A DNA stretch of 64,000 bases from Pedobacter sp. B4-66 (GTDB taxonomy: Bacteria; Bacteroidota; Bacteroidia; Sphingobacteriales; Sphingobacteriaceae), in the NCBI RefSeq assembly GCF_018492665.1, contig NZ_JAFVME010000015.1:62001-126000 (forward strand), given 5' to 3'. This document shows positions 34,228 to 43,050 of the stretch, piece by piece; the first letter of the stretch is position 1, and every line of letters begins with the position of its first letter. Position numbers and translations under genes: made by a program. The notes under the pieces were generated by a model. That model was not told the origin of the DNA, did no database searches, and saw only the letters and a list, made by a program, of their open reading frames with translations.

Positions 34228-37200
34228 ATGAAAATGAGGAAAGTTCATTCCACAACCAGTGTCCTAGAAATCAAATTTTCTAGCACAACTAGAGGCTTGC
34301 GGAAGCTAGCGCTCGTAGCAGTTGCTGCGCTTGGCTTACAGAATACCGCTAAGGCTGAGGGCATTGTAATAAACAAAAGCCTATTCCCAAATCTCTCCAA
34401 GGTGGTAAAACATCCGATTACTATAAGTGAGACAGTTGCTAAGACTGTAACCGGATTGGTAATCGATGATACCGGATTACCACTTCCTGGTGCAACCATT
34501 TCCGCAAAAGGCACCAAGGTTAAAACAGTTACTGGCAGTGATGGGAAGTTTACATTAAATGTTCCTGATAATGCCACCATACTGATAGTTTCCTATATTG
34601 GCATGGAATCTCAGGAAGTAGATATCAGCAATTTAACCAACGTAACTATAACGTTAAAACCTTCCGGTAATGCAAATTTAACAGAGGTAGTAGTTACCGC
34701 TTTAGGTGTAAAACGTGAGAAAAGAGCGCTGACCTTCGCTGCACAGCAACTTGTAGGCGCAGAACTTACAAAAGCCGGAAGTCCCAATTTTATGGAGGCT
34801 TTAAGTGGTAAAGCTGCTGGTATTGATATTGGCATCAGTAACTCCGGTGTTGGAGGTTCAACAAAAACGGTATTAAGGGGTTCAAAATCAATTGCAGGAA
34901 ATAGTGAAGCGCTTTTTGTAATTGATGGTGTGCCTGTAGTAAATAACAAAGGCGGACAGCCGGGGTCTTATGGTGGAACAGATGGTGGAGATGGCCTTTC
35001 TGCGTTAAATCAAGACGATTTTGAGTCAGTAACTATTTTAAGAGGCGCCAATGGAGCTATTTTATATGGTAGCCAGGGAGCTAACGGCGTAATTTTAATC
35101 AACACTAAGAAAGGTCAGGCCGGCAAAATTGCTATTGCTTTAAATTCTACTATAAATTTCAGCAATGCTGCTACATTACCTGAGTTTCAATTTGATTATG
35201 GTGCAGTAGGTGGTAGCGATTACAGTTGGTCAAAAACAAAAGGAGATTACCAACGTAACTATATTGATGATTTTTTTCAGACCGGTGTAAATACTATTAA
35301 TTCACTTTCAGTATCAGGTGGGAATGAAAGAACAACTACTTATTTCTCTTATGGAAATAATAATGCATCGGGCATTGTACCAACCAGCACTTACAATAAG
35401 CATAATGTTACCTTTAGTCAGGAGACAAAAATATTTGATGATAAACTTACTTTGAGTGGAAATGTGAGGTTCTCTAACGAAAAGTCAAAAAATCGCACGG
35501 GAGCCGGTTATTACAATAATCCATTAACAGGATTATATTTATTTGCTCGCGAAAGAGATTTTAATGATTACAAAACAAATTATCAGGTTTTTAATACTGA
35601 ACGAAATCTGTATAAACAAAACTGGTATTCTACTGAAGAAAAACAAAACAACCCGTATTGGGAATTAAATAATGACCCAAAACTTTCCACTAGTAACAGA
35701 GTCATTGCTTCAGCAAAAGCATCATACGCATTTTTACCACATTTTAAATTTGATGTACGTGGGAACATTGATTATAATGACAGATTATTAGACTATCGTT
35801 ATGCTGCAGGGGGCAACTCGGTAAGCGTAAGTTCTAACGGAACATGGAATTACGCCAAGTATAATGACAAAGCCTTATATGGTGATGCCATCTTAAGCTA
35901 TGACAACACTTTTGGTAAATTCAGTTTGAATAGCGTATTGGGGGGAAGTATCCAGGATTACACGTTTAATGATGGAATGACTTTTGCCAACGGCACAACA
36001 CCGCTCCAGTACCCGAACTTTTTCAGTTTCGCAAACCTGCCTTATAATCTGGTTATAAATCAGACCTATAGCAGAGTTCAGAAACAGGGCTTATTTGCCA
36101 ATGCCTCTCTAGGGTTCAAAGATATGATCTATGTAGATCTGGCAGGGCGTAACGACTACGCATCTACTTTGGCAACGACCGGAAACGATTCTTATTTTTA
36201 TTATTCCGCAGGGCTGTCAGCAATAATCAGCCAGATGGTAACCATGCCCAATGAAATCAATTTCTTAAAACTAAGGGCATCTACCTCTCAGGTTGGAAAT
36301 GAGGTTCCATATAATATCGTAAACCCAGGTAATGTTATCGGTGGTGCAGGTGGACCGAACGGCATAGGCGGAATTACCAGAAATACACAGACACCTTTTG
36401 CGACATTGGTACCTGAAAAAATAACCAGTAATGAGATTGGCCTAGAAAGCCGTCTTCTAAACGATAGATTAACTCTTGATTTTACCTATTATAAAAATAC
36501 AAGTACCAACCAATTTTTATCTTTGCCAGCTCCTTCGGGTTCCGGTTATACCTTTTACTATGTGAATGCGGGTAAGGTTACCAACCAGGGTTTTGAGTTG
36601 ACACTAGGTGGTGACCCAATAAGAAACGAAAACTTCCAGTGGAACACATCCGTTAACCTATCGCAGAACAAAAACAAGATTGTAGAGTTGATTGCCGATA
36701 ACCCCGGCTATCAGGTGGGTAGCGATAGCGAAGGTTTTAATTCAATAATCAAAGCTGGTGGGTCTTTTAACGACTTATACATTTTCAAATTTGCACGCAA
36801 TGCTTCAGGCCAGATTATATTGGATGATGCTGGAAAACCGAGTAAGGCTGCTACACAGGAATATGTTGGAAATTTAAATCCAAATTTTATAACCGGCTGG
36901 AACAACACATTTACATATAAAAACTTAAGTTTAAGTGCCCTGGTAACGGCTAAGTTCGGCGGTGTTGCTTTCTCTAAAACTGAGGCTTTCCTTGATTCGT
37001 ATGGAGTAAGTAAAAGAACTGGCGAAGCACGAGATGCAGGAAGTATTCCGATTAATGCCATAATGGGTACTACCCCTCAAAGCTCAATTGACCCTGCGCT
37101 GTACTATTCAACAATCGGTGATAGAAATGGGATTATGGAGCCTTATGTATTCTCCCGCACCAATGTCCGTTTGGCACAGGTATCATTAGCCTATAATTTG

Positions 37201-37389
37201 CCAATTAAGGGTACAGCTATTAAATCAGCTTCTATTTCGCTAATCGGGCGTAACCTGTTTTTCTTCTATAAAAAATCACCTTTCGATCCGGAGCAGGCAA
37301 TGAGTACCAATAATAGCATGCAGGCTAATGATATTTTTGCTGCACCTGCTACACGTTCTTACGGGCTAAATCTTAAGTTAAACTTTTAA
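34228..37389 (+). CDS. SusC/RagA TonB-dependent outer-membrane receptor (second pair)
   Basis: This 1053-residue receptor starts with a long signal sequence (about residues 1-44, KLALVAVAALGLQNTAKAEG). A carboxypeptidase-regulatory-like domain spans 73-145 (TVTGLVIDDTGLPLPGATI, SDGKFTLNVP), followed by the TonB-box-like LTEVVVTALG (151-160). The plug contains MEALSGKAAGIDIG, FVIDGVPVVNN and ILRGANGAILYGSQGANGVILINTKKG, and a beta barrel ends in LNF. There is no STN domain, so unlike the divergent paralog it is not expected to signal through FecR. It is followed by susD 12 bases downstream. The substrate is unknown. Confidence 0.93.
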   Translation: MKMRKVHSTTSVLEIKFSSTTRGLRKLALVAVAALGLQNTAKAEGIVINKSLFPNLSKVVKHPITISETVAKTVTGLVIDDTGLPLPGATISAKGTKVKTVTGSDGKFTLNVPDNATILIVSYIGMESQEVDISNLTNVTITLKPSGNANLTEVVVTALGVKREKRALTFAAQQLVGAELTKAGSPNFMEALSGKAAGIDIGISNSGVGGSTKTVLRGSKSIAGNSEALFVIDGVPVVNNKGGQPGSYGGTDGGDGLSALNQDDFESVTILRGANGAILYGSQGANGVILINTKKGQAGKIAIALNSTINFSNAATLPEFQFDYGAVGGSDYSWSKTKGDYQRNYIDDFFQTGVNTINSLSVSGGNERTTTYFSYGNNNASGIVPTSTYNKHNVTFSQETKIFDDKLTLSGNVRFSNEKSKNRTGAGYYNNPLTGLYLFARERDFNDYKTNYQVFNTERNLYKQNWYSTEEKQNNPYWELNNDPKLSTSNRVIASAKASYAFLPHFKFDVRGNIDYNDRLLDYRYAAGGNSVSVSSNGTWNYAKYNDKALYGDAILSYDNTFGKFSLNSVLGGSIQDYTFNDGMTFANGTTPLQYPNFFSFANLPYNLVINQTYSRVQKQGLFANASLGFKDMIYVDLAGRNDYASTLATTGNDSYFYYSAGLSAIISQMVTMPNEINFLKLRASTSQVGNEVPYNIVNPGNVIGGAGGPNGIGGITRNTQTPFATLVPEKITSNEIGLESRLLNDRLTLDFTYYKNTSTNQFLSLPAPSGSGYTFYYVNAGKVTNQGFELTLGGDPIRNENFQWNTSVNLSQNKNKIVELIADNPGYQVGSDSEGFNSIIKAGGSFNDLYIFKFARNASGQIILDDAGKPSKAATQEYVGNLNPNFITGWNNTFTYKNLSLSALVTAKFGGVAFSKTEAFLDSYGVSKRTGEARDAGSIPINAIMGTTPQSSIDPALYYSTIGDRNGIMEPYVFSRTNVRLAQVSLAYNLPIKGTAIKSASISLIGRNLFFFYKKSPFDPEQAMSTNNSMQANDIFAAPATRSYGLNLKLNF

Positions 37390-37401
37390 TGTCTTAAAAT
37401 A

Positions 37402-38979
37402 ATGAAAAAAATATGTTTAATGGTGCTTGCTTTGATCGTACTCAACTCCTGCACCAAGAATTTCGAAGAAATAAATACAAATCCAAATCAGATAACAGAT
37501 AAAATGCTAGAGCAGGACTTTAATCTGGTTGGATCTTCCTTCTCAGTTATGCTATTTAACCTGATGGGCCACCAAATTGAAGAAGATCTGTGTTATGACA
37601 ACTGGATGGGATATATGGGCTCTCCAACCCCTTATGTTGCAGGTGTAAACAATACCACTTATTACCTGCGCTGGATTGATGCATACTGGAACCGTATATA
37701 TGGTAGCGTAATGTCTCCATCAAAACAGGTAATACAGCTTGCCGAAGAAAAAGAATTACCATTATTCGGTGATTGGGCAAAATTGGTTAGGATATTGGCT
37801 ATATCGAAATTAACGGCTATCTATGGTCCTGTGATCTATTCGAACTATGGTACTCCTGGTTTAGGTTCGATCAAATACGACAAGGAGTCGGATCTATATA
37901 ACAATCTGTTTACGCAGTTAGATGAGATTGAAACAAATTTCAAAGCCAACACATCGTACACCGGATTTACCAAATTTGATCCAAGCTATAAAGGTAACAT
38001 CGCTTCATGGTTAAAATTACTTAATTCGGTACGTTTCCGTTTGGCCATGCGCTTGGTTAAGGTTAGCCCTACAGTTGCTCAAACACAAGGAGAAAAAGCT
38101 CTGGCTGATCCAGTTGGGTTAATTAGTACTAATGCCGAGAATTTCCTTATTTCGTTAAATGGAGAGGTAATGCCTGTTTCGATGATTTCTTTTGACTGGA
38201 ACGATACCCGTATGGGTGCAACCATGGAGTCTTTTATGGTGGGTTTAAAAGACGGACGTATGAACAAATATTTTGCTGAAGTAAGTGATGCCAGTTTAGT
38301 TACTGACCATCCTGCATACAAATATAAAGGTATTCGCAGCGGCGCTTTCATAAATGCCAAAGATGACAGAGTTTCATATTCTACAGTGAGTACAGATTTC
38401 AAATCAGTGCAAAACAGAAGAGGGTTTACTGCATCAGAAATAGCTTTTTTGAAAGCCGAAGCGGCATTAAGAGGATGGGCAAACGCAGGAGATGCTAAAA
38501 CAAACTATGAAAATGGAGTCCGCCTTTCTTTTGCCGACTGGGGAGCCGCAGGTGTTGATGCTTACTTGACTGATGCAACAAGTAAACCAATCAACTATAT
38601 TGACCCAAAAGACAGTAAAAATAATTTCACAGCACTTTCAACCATTACAATAGCCTGGGATGCTGGCGACTCTAATGAACTGAAACTGGAAAAAATTATC
38701 ACACAAAAATACTTAGCTACTTTTACCAATACTTTAGAAGCATGGGTAGATTTTAGAAGGACAGGCTATCCTAAAATTCCACATGTTGCTAAAAATGACA
38801 GTAGCCCGGATTGGGGTGTAATAACAGCCGATCAATGGATAAAGCGACTCGTATTTGTGCCTGCAGAAAGAACAGGTAATACTGCTGCTGTTGCCGAAGC
38901 TGCGACTTTTTTAAGCTCAGGTAAAGACGATATTGCATCACGCTTATGGTGGGATACTACCACTCCAGGTAATTTCTAA
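37402..38979 (+). CDS. SusD/RagB family lipoprotein (SusD-like type 2, second pair)
   Basis: This 525-residue lipoprotein (signal MKKICLMVLALIVLNSCT) belongs to the same SusD-like branch as the divergent paralog: NTNPNQITDKML opening, YLRWIDAYWNRIYGSVM, WAKLVRILAISKLTAIYGPVIYS, LLNSVRFRLAMRLVKVSP and the terminal AWVDFRRTGYPKIP/VPAERTGN block. It should pair with the SusC encoded immediately upstream. No glycosidase follows it, so this pair either depends on enzymes elsewhere or imports a ready-made oligosaccharide. It ends with a good intrinsic terminator. Confidence 0.92.
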   Translation: MKKICLMVLALIVLNSCTKNFEEINTNPNQITDKMLEQDFNLVGSSFSVMLFNLMGHQIEEDLCYDNWMGYMGSPTPYVAGVNNTTYYLRWIDAYWNRIYGSVMSPSKQVIQLAEEKELPLFGDWAKLVRILAISKLTAIYGPVIYSNYGTPGLGSIKYDKESDLYNNLFTQLDEIETNFKANTSYTGFTKFDPSYKGNIASWLKLLNSVRFRLAMRLVKVSPTVAQTQGEKALADPVGLISTNAENFLISLNGEVMPVSMISFDWNDTRMGATMESFMVGLKDGRMNKYFAEVSDASLVTDHPAYKYKGIRSGAFINAKDDRVSYSTVSTDFKSVQNRRGFTASEIAFLKAEAALRGWANAGDAKTNYENGVRLSFADWGAAGVDAYLTDATSKPINYIDPKDSKNNFTALSTITIAWDAGDSNELKLEKIITQKYLATFTNTLEAWVDFRRTGYPKIPHVAKNDSSPDWGVITADQWIKRLVFVPAERTGNTAAVAEAATFLSSGKDDIASRLWWDTTTPGNF

Positions 38980-39004
38980 TTTTTTTTTTTGCAATAATAA
39001 TCCT

Positions 39005-39032
39005 AAATGGCTGCCTTCTGGCGGCCATTTTT
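39005..39032 (+). terminator. Intrinsic terminator after second susD
   Basis: AAATGGCTGCC (39005-39015) pairs with GGCGGCCATTT (39020-39030), with one G-T pair and a TTCT loop, followed by a short T-run. It is 26 bases after the susD stop. Confidence 0.8.
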
Positions 39033-39123
39033 GTATCCTAATACAAAAAACAGGTTAATTTGGCCATCTTTATAGCCGGGCTAATTACCAACCGCTTTTT
39101 TTCTCTCAATTGTAAGTAGAACC

Positions 39124-39147
39124 TAAAAAGCGCTCCCAATTCATTAA
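39124..39147 (+). repeat. 24-nt element shared downstream of both susD genes, copy 2
   Basis: TAAAAAGCGCTC, CC, AATTCATTAA matches 22 of 24 bases of the element at 27463-27486 (minus). Weaker similarity seems to continue for about ten bases. Here it lies 145 bases past susD and beyond its terminator. Confidence 0.6.
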
Positions 39148-39168
39148 TAATTTAATGAATATAGGAGC
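39132..39168 (-). terminator. Hairpin downstream of the MFS carrier gene
   Basis: GCTCC (39132-39136) pairs with GGAGC (39164-39168), and inside it ATTCATTA (39139-39146) pairs with TAATGAAT (39153-39160). The nested hairpin begins 18 bases after the MFS stop on the minus strand and may end that transcript. It includes part of the 24-nt shared element. Confidence 0.5.
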
Positions 39169-39185
39169 ACAATCGAGCGCGAAGA

Positions 39186-40418
39186 TTATTTTCTTTTACT
39201 GCCTTCTATATTTGGTAGAAATGCTGTAAAAATTCCGATTAATGGAAGGAAAGCACAAATTTTAAACACGTATTCAATACTGGTTTGATCTGCAAGTTTG
39301 CCAAGGATAGCAGAACCTAAACCTCCCATTCCGAAAGCAAAGCCAAAAAATAAGCCGGCAATCATTCCTACTTTTCCTGGTACAAGTTCAGTTGCATATA
39401 CCAATATTGCAGAAAATGCTGAAGAAATTATAAGCCCTATAACAACAGATAAAGCACCTGTCCAGAACAGAGAAACATAAGGCAGCAATAAAGTAAATGG
39501 TGCAGCACCAAGGATAGAGATCCAGATAATATACTTGCGACCAAATCTATCACCCAAGGGGCCGCCAATTAATGTGCCGGCAGCAACAGCCCCTAAAAAA
39601 GCAAATAGGTAGACTTGAGACTGTTGCACCGACACATCGAATTTATCCATTAGGTAGAATGTGTAATAACTAGTCATACTAGCCATATAAAAGTATTTCG
39701 AAAAGATAAGGACCAATAAAATACCAAGAGAAATCACTACACGATTTTTGGATAAATGATGATGTACTTCTTCTTTAACAATGCTTTTATTTGATTCTTT
39801 TAATTCCAATTGTTCCTGATACCATTTTGCAACTCTCGATAAGACTACGATACCTAAAATTGCAGCTAATGAGAACCATATGATATAAAATTGACCGTAA
39901 GGGACAACTATAATTGCTGCCAAAAGCGGCCCTATTGCACTTCCTGCATTACCCCCCAGTTGAAAAATAGACTGTGCCAGTCCCTTTTTTCCGCCTGAAG
40001 CTAAATGTGCAACGCGGGATGACTCTGGATGAAATATTGAAGAGCCCACTCCTATTAAACTAACCGCCAAAAGAATATTAATAAAACTAGATGCAAAAGA
40101 TACCGCAATGAGGCCTAATAGTGTAAAACCCATTGCTATTGCAAGGGAATACGGACGCGGTTTTTTATCGGTATAAAATCCGATAAATGGTTGAAGTATT
40201 GATGCCGTTAACTGATAAGTTAAAGTAATGAGACCTATTTGGGTAAATGTAAGATTAAACTTTTCTTTCATTACAGGATACACAGCAGGAATTACAGCCT
40301 GAAGCATATCATTAAGTAAATGAGTAAAGCTTATGGTAAATAAAATAGAGAAAACCGTTTGTTGAGCAATCTTTTTTGAATCAATAACGGCTGTATTTGT
40401 AAAAGATGTTTTTTCCAT
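39186..40418 (-). CDS. MFS transporter, fosmidomycin-resistance (FSR)-like
   Basis: This 410-residue inner-membrane protein has about 12 hydrophobic segments in two halves. Family marks are THLLNDMLQAVIPAVYPVMKEKFNLTFTQIGLI near the N-terminus, FIGFYTDKKPRPYSLAIAM (MFS loop 2-3) and GGPLGDRFGRKYIIWIS in the second half. The sequence HLLNDxxQAxxPAxYP is typical of the FSR group of efflux carriers. The real substrate here is unknown. The start lies 39 bases after the GntR regulator stop on the same strand and has its own operator-like site 16 bases upstream, so the regulator probably controls it. Confidence 0.9.
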   Translation of the reverse strand: MEKTSFTNTAVIDSKKIAQQTVFSILFTISFTHLLNDMLQAVIPAVYPVMKEKFNLTFTQIGLITLTYQLTASILQPFIGFYTDKKPRPYSLAIAMGFTLLGLIAVSFASSFINILLAVSLIGVGSSIFHPESSRVAHLASGGKKGLAQSIFQLGGNAGSAIGPLLAAIIVVPYGQFYIIWFSLAAILGIVVLSRVAKWYQEQLELKESNKSIVKEEVHHHLSKNRVVISLGILLVLIFSKYFYMASMTSYYTFYLMDKFDVSVQQSQVYLFAFLGAVAAGTLIGGPLGDRFGRKYIIWISILGAAPFTLLLPYVSLFWTGALSVVIGLIISSAFSAILVYATELVPGKVGMIAGLFFGFAFGMGGLGSAILGKLADQTSIEYVFKICAFLPLIGIFTAFLPNIEGSKRK

Positions 40419-40425
40419 TGTTTTA

Positions 40426-40442
40426 GATCAGATCATCTGATG
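40426..40442 (-). promoter_or_regulatory. Operator-like site upstream of the MFS gene
   Basis: On the minus strand CATCAGATGATCTGATC lies here; its core CATC-A-GATG (40434-40442) is a palindrome. The same core (with T in the centre) and 14 of 17 extended positions recur before the gntR gene. The core edge is 16 bases from the start codon at both genes. Confidence 0.7.
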
Positions 40443-40457
40443 TATTGTTATAAATTT

Positions 40458-41123
40458 TTACTGAGATACGTGTCCTAATATTTTTGCTGCAATGGTCCAT
40501 GCTTTCTTAGCATCTCCTGCAATAATACTTTTTAGCAGTTGCTCATGATATATATAAGTTTCTTCAAATACTCTAACATCCGGATGCGTTTGAAGAAACC
40601 AGTTTTTTAAGTGGATGGAGGCCGATTTATATAAATCTGCCAGTATTTCGTTCTTTGACGCAAGGGCTATTGCTATGTGAAACTGAACATCAGCTTCTAT
40701 ACATTCATCAATTAATCCGGCCTTAGCAGCCCTTTTTCTGTTTTCCAGATGAGCTCTTATAGCTATGATATCACTTTCAGTTCGGTTAAGTGCTGCTAGC
40801 TCTGCAATTTTCATTTCAAGTAACTGTCTAACCTCATCCAGGTCCTTAACATTAGCCCTTTTCAACCTGAGCTCCATAGGCTCCCTGTTTGCTATAGCCT
40901 GATCTACAAAGGTTCCAATTCCCTGTTGCACTCTAAGTAACCCTGAATTTGCTAATATCTTAATAGCTTCCCTTATGGTTGAACGTCCAACTCCAAAGTT
41001 TTTCATCAACTCCGGTTCTATCGGTAACTGTTCATTAACTTTGTACTGACCAAGAGATATCTGCTCACTTAATCGCGAGGCCACTTCATCCGCCAAAGAC
41101 TTTTTTTGTATAAGATTCTTCAT
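40458..41123 (-). CDS. GntR family transcriptional regulator, FadR type
   Basis: This 221-residue regulator has an N-terminal winged helix-turn-helix (LADEVASRLSEQISLGQYKVNEQLPIEPELMKNFGVGRSTIREAIKILANSGLLRVQQGIGTFV) and a C-terminal all-helical FCD effector-binding domain, with the metal-ligand type residues in ECIEADVQFHIAIALAS and a final histidine in AKILGHVSQ. It is probably a metabolite-responsive repressor of itself and of the downstream MFS carrier, judged by the paired operator-like palindromes. The ligand is unknown; FadR-type members usually sense small carboxylates or sugars. Confidence 0.93.
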   Translation of the reverse strand: MKNLIQKKSLADEVASRLSEQISLGQYKVNEQLPIEPELMKNFGVGRSTIREAIKILANSGLLRVQQGIGTFVDQAIANREPMELRLKRANVKDLDEVRQLLEMKIAELAALNRTESDIIAIRAHLENRKRAAKAGLIDECIEADVQFHIAIALASKNEILADLYKSASIHLKNWFLQTHPDVRVFEETYIYHEQLLKSIIAGDAKKAWTIAAKILGHVSQ

Positions 41124-41130
41124 GCTAATT

Positions 41131-41147
41131 CATCATATCATCAGATG
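41131..41147 (-). promoter_or_regulatory. Operator-like site upstream of gntR
   Basis: On the minus strand CATCTGATGATATGATG; the core CATC-T-GATG is at 41139-41147. It lies between the -7 element (41152-41159) and the start codon, so a bound repressor would cover the transcription start. This arrangement suggests autorepression. Confidence 0.7.
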
Positions 41148-41151
41148 AATT

Positions 41152-41159
41152 CAAATATA
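41152..41159 (-). promoter_or_regulatory. Candidate gntR promoter, -7 element TATATTTG
   Basis: On the minus strand TATATTTG matches TAnnTTTG, with the operator palindrome starting four bases downstream. Predicted leader is about 25 bases. Confidence 0.5.
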
Positions 41160-41195
41160 AAGATTAAAACCCAATTCGCAAATAAAACCACAAAA

Positions 41196-41223
41196 AAAGG
41201 GTTCAAATCTAATTGAACCCTTT
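41196..41223 (-). terminator. Intrinsic terminator after the lipocalin-like lipoprotein gene
   Basis: AAAGGGTTCAA (41196-41206) and TTGAACCCTTT (41213-41223) form a perfect 11-bp stem with a six-base loop. On the minus strand the stem runs into a run of T (complement of CAAAAAAA), as in an intrinsic terminator. Confidence 0.8.
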
Positions 41224-41244
41224 CTCCTAAACCAAACTAACCAT

Positions 41245-41265
41245 AAACTAGTTAAACACTAGTTT
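41245..41265. terminator. Second hairpin downstream of the lipoprotein gene
   Basis: AAACTAGT (41245-41252) and ACTAGTTT (41258-41265) form a perfect 8-bp stem with a five-base loop, close to the lipoprotein stop. On the plus strand it is followed by GCTTTTTT. Its role next to the stronger terminator is unclear. Confidence 0.45.
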
Positions 41266-41275
41266 GCTTTTTTCA

Positions 41276-41764
41276 CTACTTCGCTGCTTTAACAAAGTTC
41301 AACACGATGTAAGCAGTTTTTGATCCATATTCAACAGGCGACTTAATTACCATAGTGTTACCATCAGTAGAAGAAAGAACAGACCTGTAACCAGATGTTA
41401 CGTTTTTAGCCTTTTCACCTTCAAAAATCTTTTTAAATTGAAAAGTTTCATCTGCAGGACTTACTGACCAATAAATTTTCTGAGTTTTTGCCTGGCAAGC
41501 TCCGCCGCCTTGTAATGTATAGCTACCATTACCACTATTAGTCAGACTCCAGGTACTACCTTGAAAACAAGTGTATGAACCTTCATCAAACAATGATTTT
41601 ACTGCCGCCTGTGGTACACCTTCAAATGTGATGTCATTTAAAACCCAATTACCAGTTACATTACCTTTTTTTAAACTTTGAACTGCTCCTCCTTTAGGTG
41701 AGCAACTTTGCAAAACCATTAACGAACTACATAAAATGGCTGCTATCAGTAATATTCTTTTCAT
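41276..41764 (-). CDS. Lipocalin-like lipoprotein
   Basis: This 162-residue lipoprotein has the signal MKRILLIAAILCSSLMVLQSCS (Cys about residue 21). The mature part starts after a short linker with VTGNWVLNDITFEG and contains about eight beta strands, including STWSLTNSGNGSYTL and TAYIVLNFVKAAK, which fits the lipocalin-like domain often seen in Bacteroidota lipoproteins. Two cysteines (YTCFQG and GGACQA) could pair. Ligand unknown. It is divergent from the trans-sulfuration gene and followed by two hairpins. Confidence 0.78.
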   Translation of the reverse strand: MKRILLIAAILCSSLMVLQSCSPKGGAVQSLKKGNVTGNWVLNDITFEGVPQAAVKSLFDEGSYTCFQGSTWSLTNSGNGSYTLQGGGACQAKTQKIYWSVSPADETFQFKKIFEGEKAKNVTSGYRSVLSSTDGNTMVIKSPVEYGSKTAYIVLNFVKAAK

Positions 41765-41834
41765 ATTCTTCTTTAATTTGATATTTCAATTACATAAATC
41801 TTGCCAAAACTTAAGGCGAATAACATTATACCCT

Positions 41835-41842
41835 TAACTTTG
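41835..41842 (+). promoter_or_regulatory. Candidate promoter of the trans-sulfuration gene, TAACTTTG
   Basis: TAACTTTG matches TAnnTTTG, 40 bases before the ATG at 41883. Predicted leader is about 36 bases. Confidence 0.45.
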
Positions 41843-41882
41843 CTACACCTAATGCCTATTCTTAACTTTTAACCCCGTAATA

Positions 41883-43001
41883 ATGAAGCCAGAAACACTT
41901 GCTATACATGCTGGAAATTTATATAAAATCAGCACCAAAGATGTAACACCTCCCATAAATCTATCTACCACATTTCTTAGAGATGAAGACGGTGGCTACT
42001 CTGGTGGACACATGTATAGTAGAGTAAGTAATCCAAACAGATCAGCACTGGAAAAAGCATTATCAGCGCTCGAAAAAGGTATAGAAGCTTGTGCATTCTC
42101 TTCAGGAAACACTGCAGGTATGGCCGTTTTTCAGGCATTAAAATCAGGAAGCCATATCATCGCACCTGACGATATGTATTGGGGCTTTAAAAAACAACTC
42201 CAAACTATTTTTAAAGATACTCTTGAAATAGATTTCATAGATCTTACGAACCTTGATAACATTGCAAAGTTCATTAAAAAAAACACTGTTCTTATATGGA
42301 TAGAAACGCCTTCTAATCCACTATTAAAAATTACAGATATTGCCGGAGTCTCAAAAATTGCCAAAGAGAATAATCTTATACTTGCCTGCGACAGCACTTT
42401 TGCTTCACCATGCCTACAAAATCCAATTGATTTCGGGGCTGATATCGTAATGCACTCTTCAACAAAATATATTGGTGGTCATAGTGATGTCCTTGGTGGT
42501 GTTCTTATTACAGCCGAAAAAAACGAATTCTGGGAAAAGATCAGGAACATACAGCAAGTTGGTGGTGCAGTGCCCTCTCCTTTTGATTGCTTTCTTTTGG
42601 TGAGAAGTATCAAAACTCTAGCATACCGTATGCGTGGACACTGTTCTAACGGAATGGCCTTAGCATTATACCTTGAAAAACACCCAGCTATAGAAGCGGT
42701 CTATTACCCAGGTTTAGCAACCCATCCTCAATATGAAATAGCAAAGGTACAAATGACTAGTTTTGGTGGAATGCTTTCTATTTTAGTCAAAGGTGGATCT
42801 GATGAAGCCAGAAAAGTGGTCAATAAAGTTAAACTTTTTGCACAGGCGACTAGCTTAGGTGGAGTTGAAAGTTTAATTGAACATCGTGCATCTGTTGAAG
42901 GGCCAGACACTAAAACTCCGCAAAATTTAATTCGGATATCTGTAGGACTAGAACACATTGATGATTTAATAGCCGATTTAGATCAGGCATTAGCTGGATA
43001 A
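41883..43001 (+). CDS. Cys/Met metabolism PLP enzyme (cystathionine gamma-synthase/lyase family)
   Basis: This 372-residue PLP enzyme belongs to the trans-sulfuration family. The PLP lysine is in MHSSTKYIGGHSDVLGG; other blocks are MYSRVSNPNRSALEKALSALE, SSGNTAGMAVFQAL, WIETPSNPLLKITDI and CDSTFASPCLQNPIDFGAD. The C-terminal SLGGVESLIEHRAS and IRISVGLEHIDDLIADLDQAL are family-typical. Sequence alone does not separate cystathionine synthase, cystathionine lyase and methionine lyase; the position next to the metY operon supports sulfur amino-acid metabolism. A perfect AT-rich inverted repeat follows 49 bases after its stop. Confidence 0.88.
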   Translation: MKPETLAIHAGNLYKISTKDVTPPINLSTTFLRDEDGGYSGGHMYSRVSNPNRSALEKALSALEKGIEACAFSSGNTAGMAVFQALKSGSHIIAPDDMYWGFKKQLQTIFKDTLEIDFIDLTNLDNIAKFIKKNTVLIWIETPSNPLLKITDIAGVSKIAKENNLILACDSTFASPCLQNPIDFGADIVMHSSTKYIGGHSDVLGGVLITAEKNEFWEKIRNIQQVGGAVPSPFDCFLLVRSIKTLAYRMRGHCSNGMALALYLEKHPAIEAVYYPGLATHPQYEIAKVQMTSFGGMLSILVKGGSDEARKVVNKVKLFAQATSLGGVESLIEHRASVEGPDTKTPQNLIRISVGLEHIDDLIADLDQALAG

Positions 43002-43050
43002 AGCTTAAGCATTTTATTAAAAAAACAAATTAGAATACTGAAATACAAAT

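Noticed and set aside
34245..34949. Two minus-strand ORFs inside the second susC
   Set aside because: They mirror the signal, sandwich and plug regions of susC, which have strong family motifs on the plus strand.
39186..40418. Fosmidomycin resistance determinant
   Set aside because: The FSR-like signature marks a carrier subfamily only; linkage to a FadR-type regulator points to a metabolic substrate.
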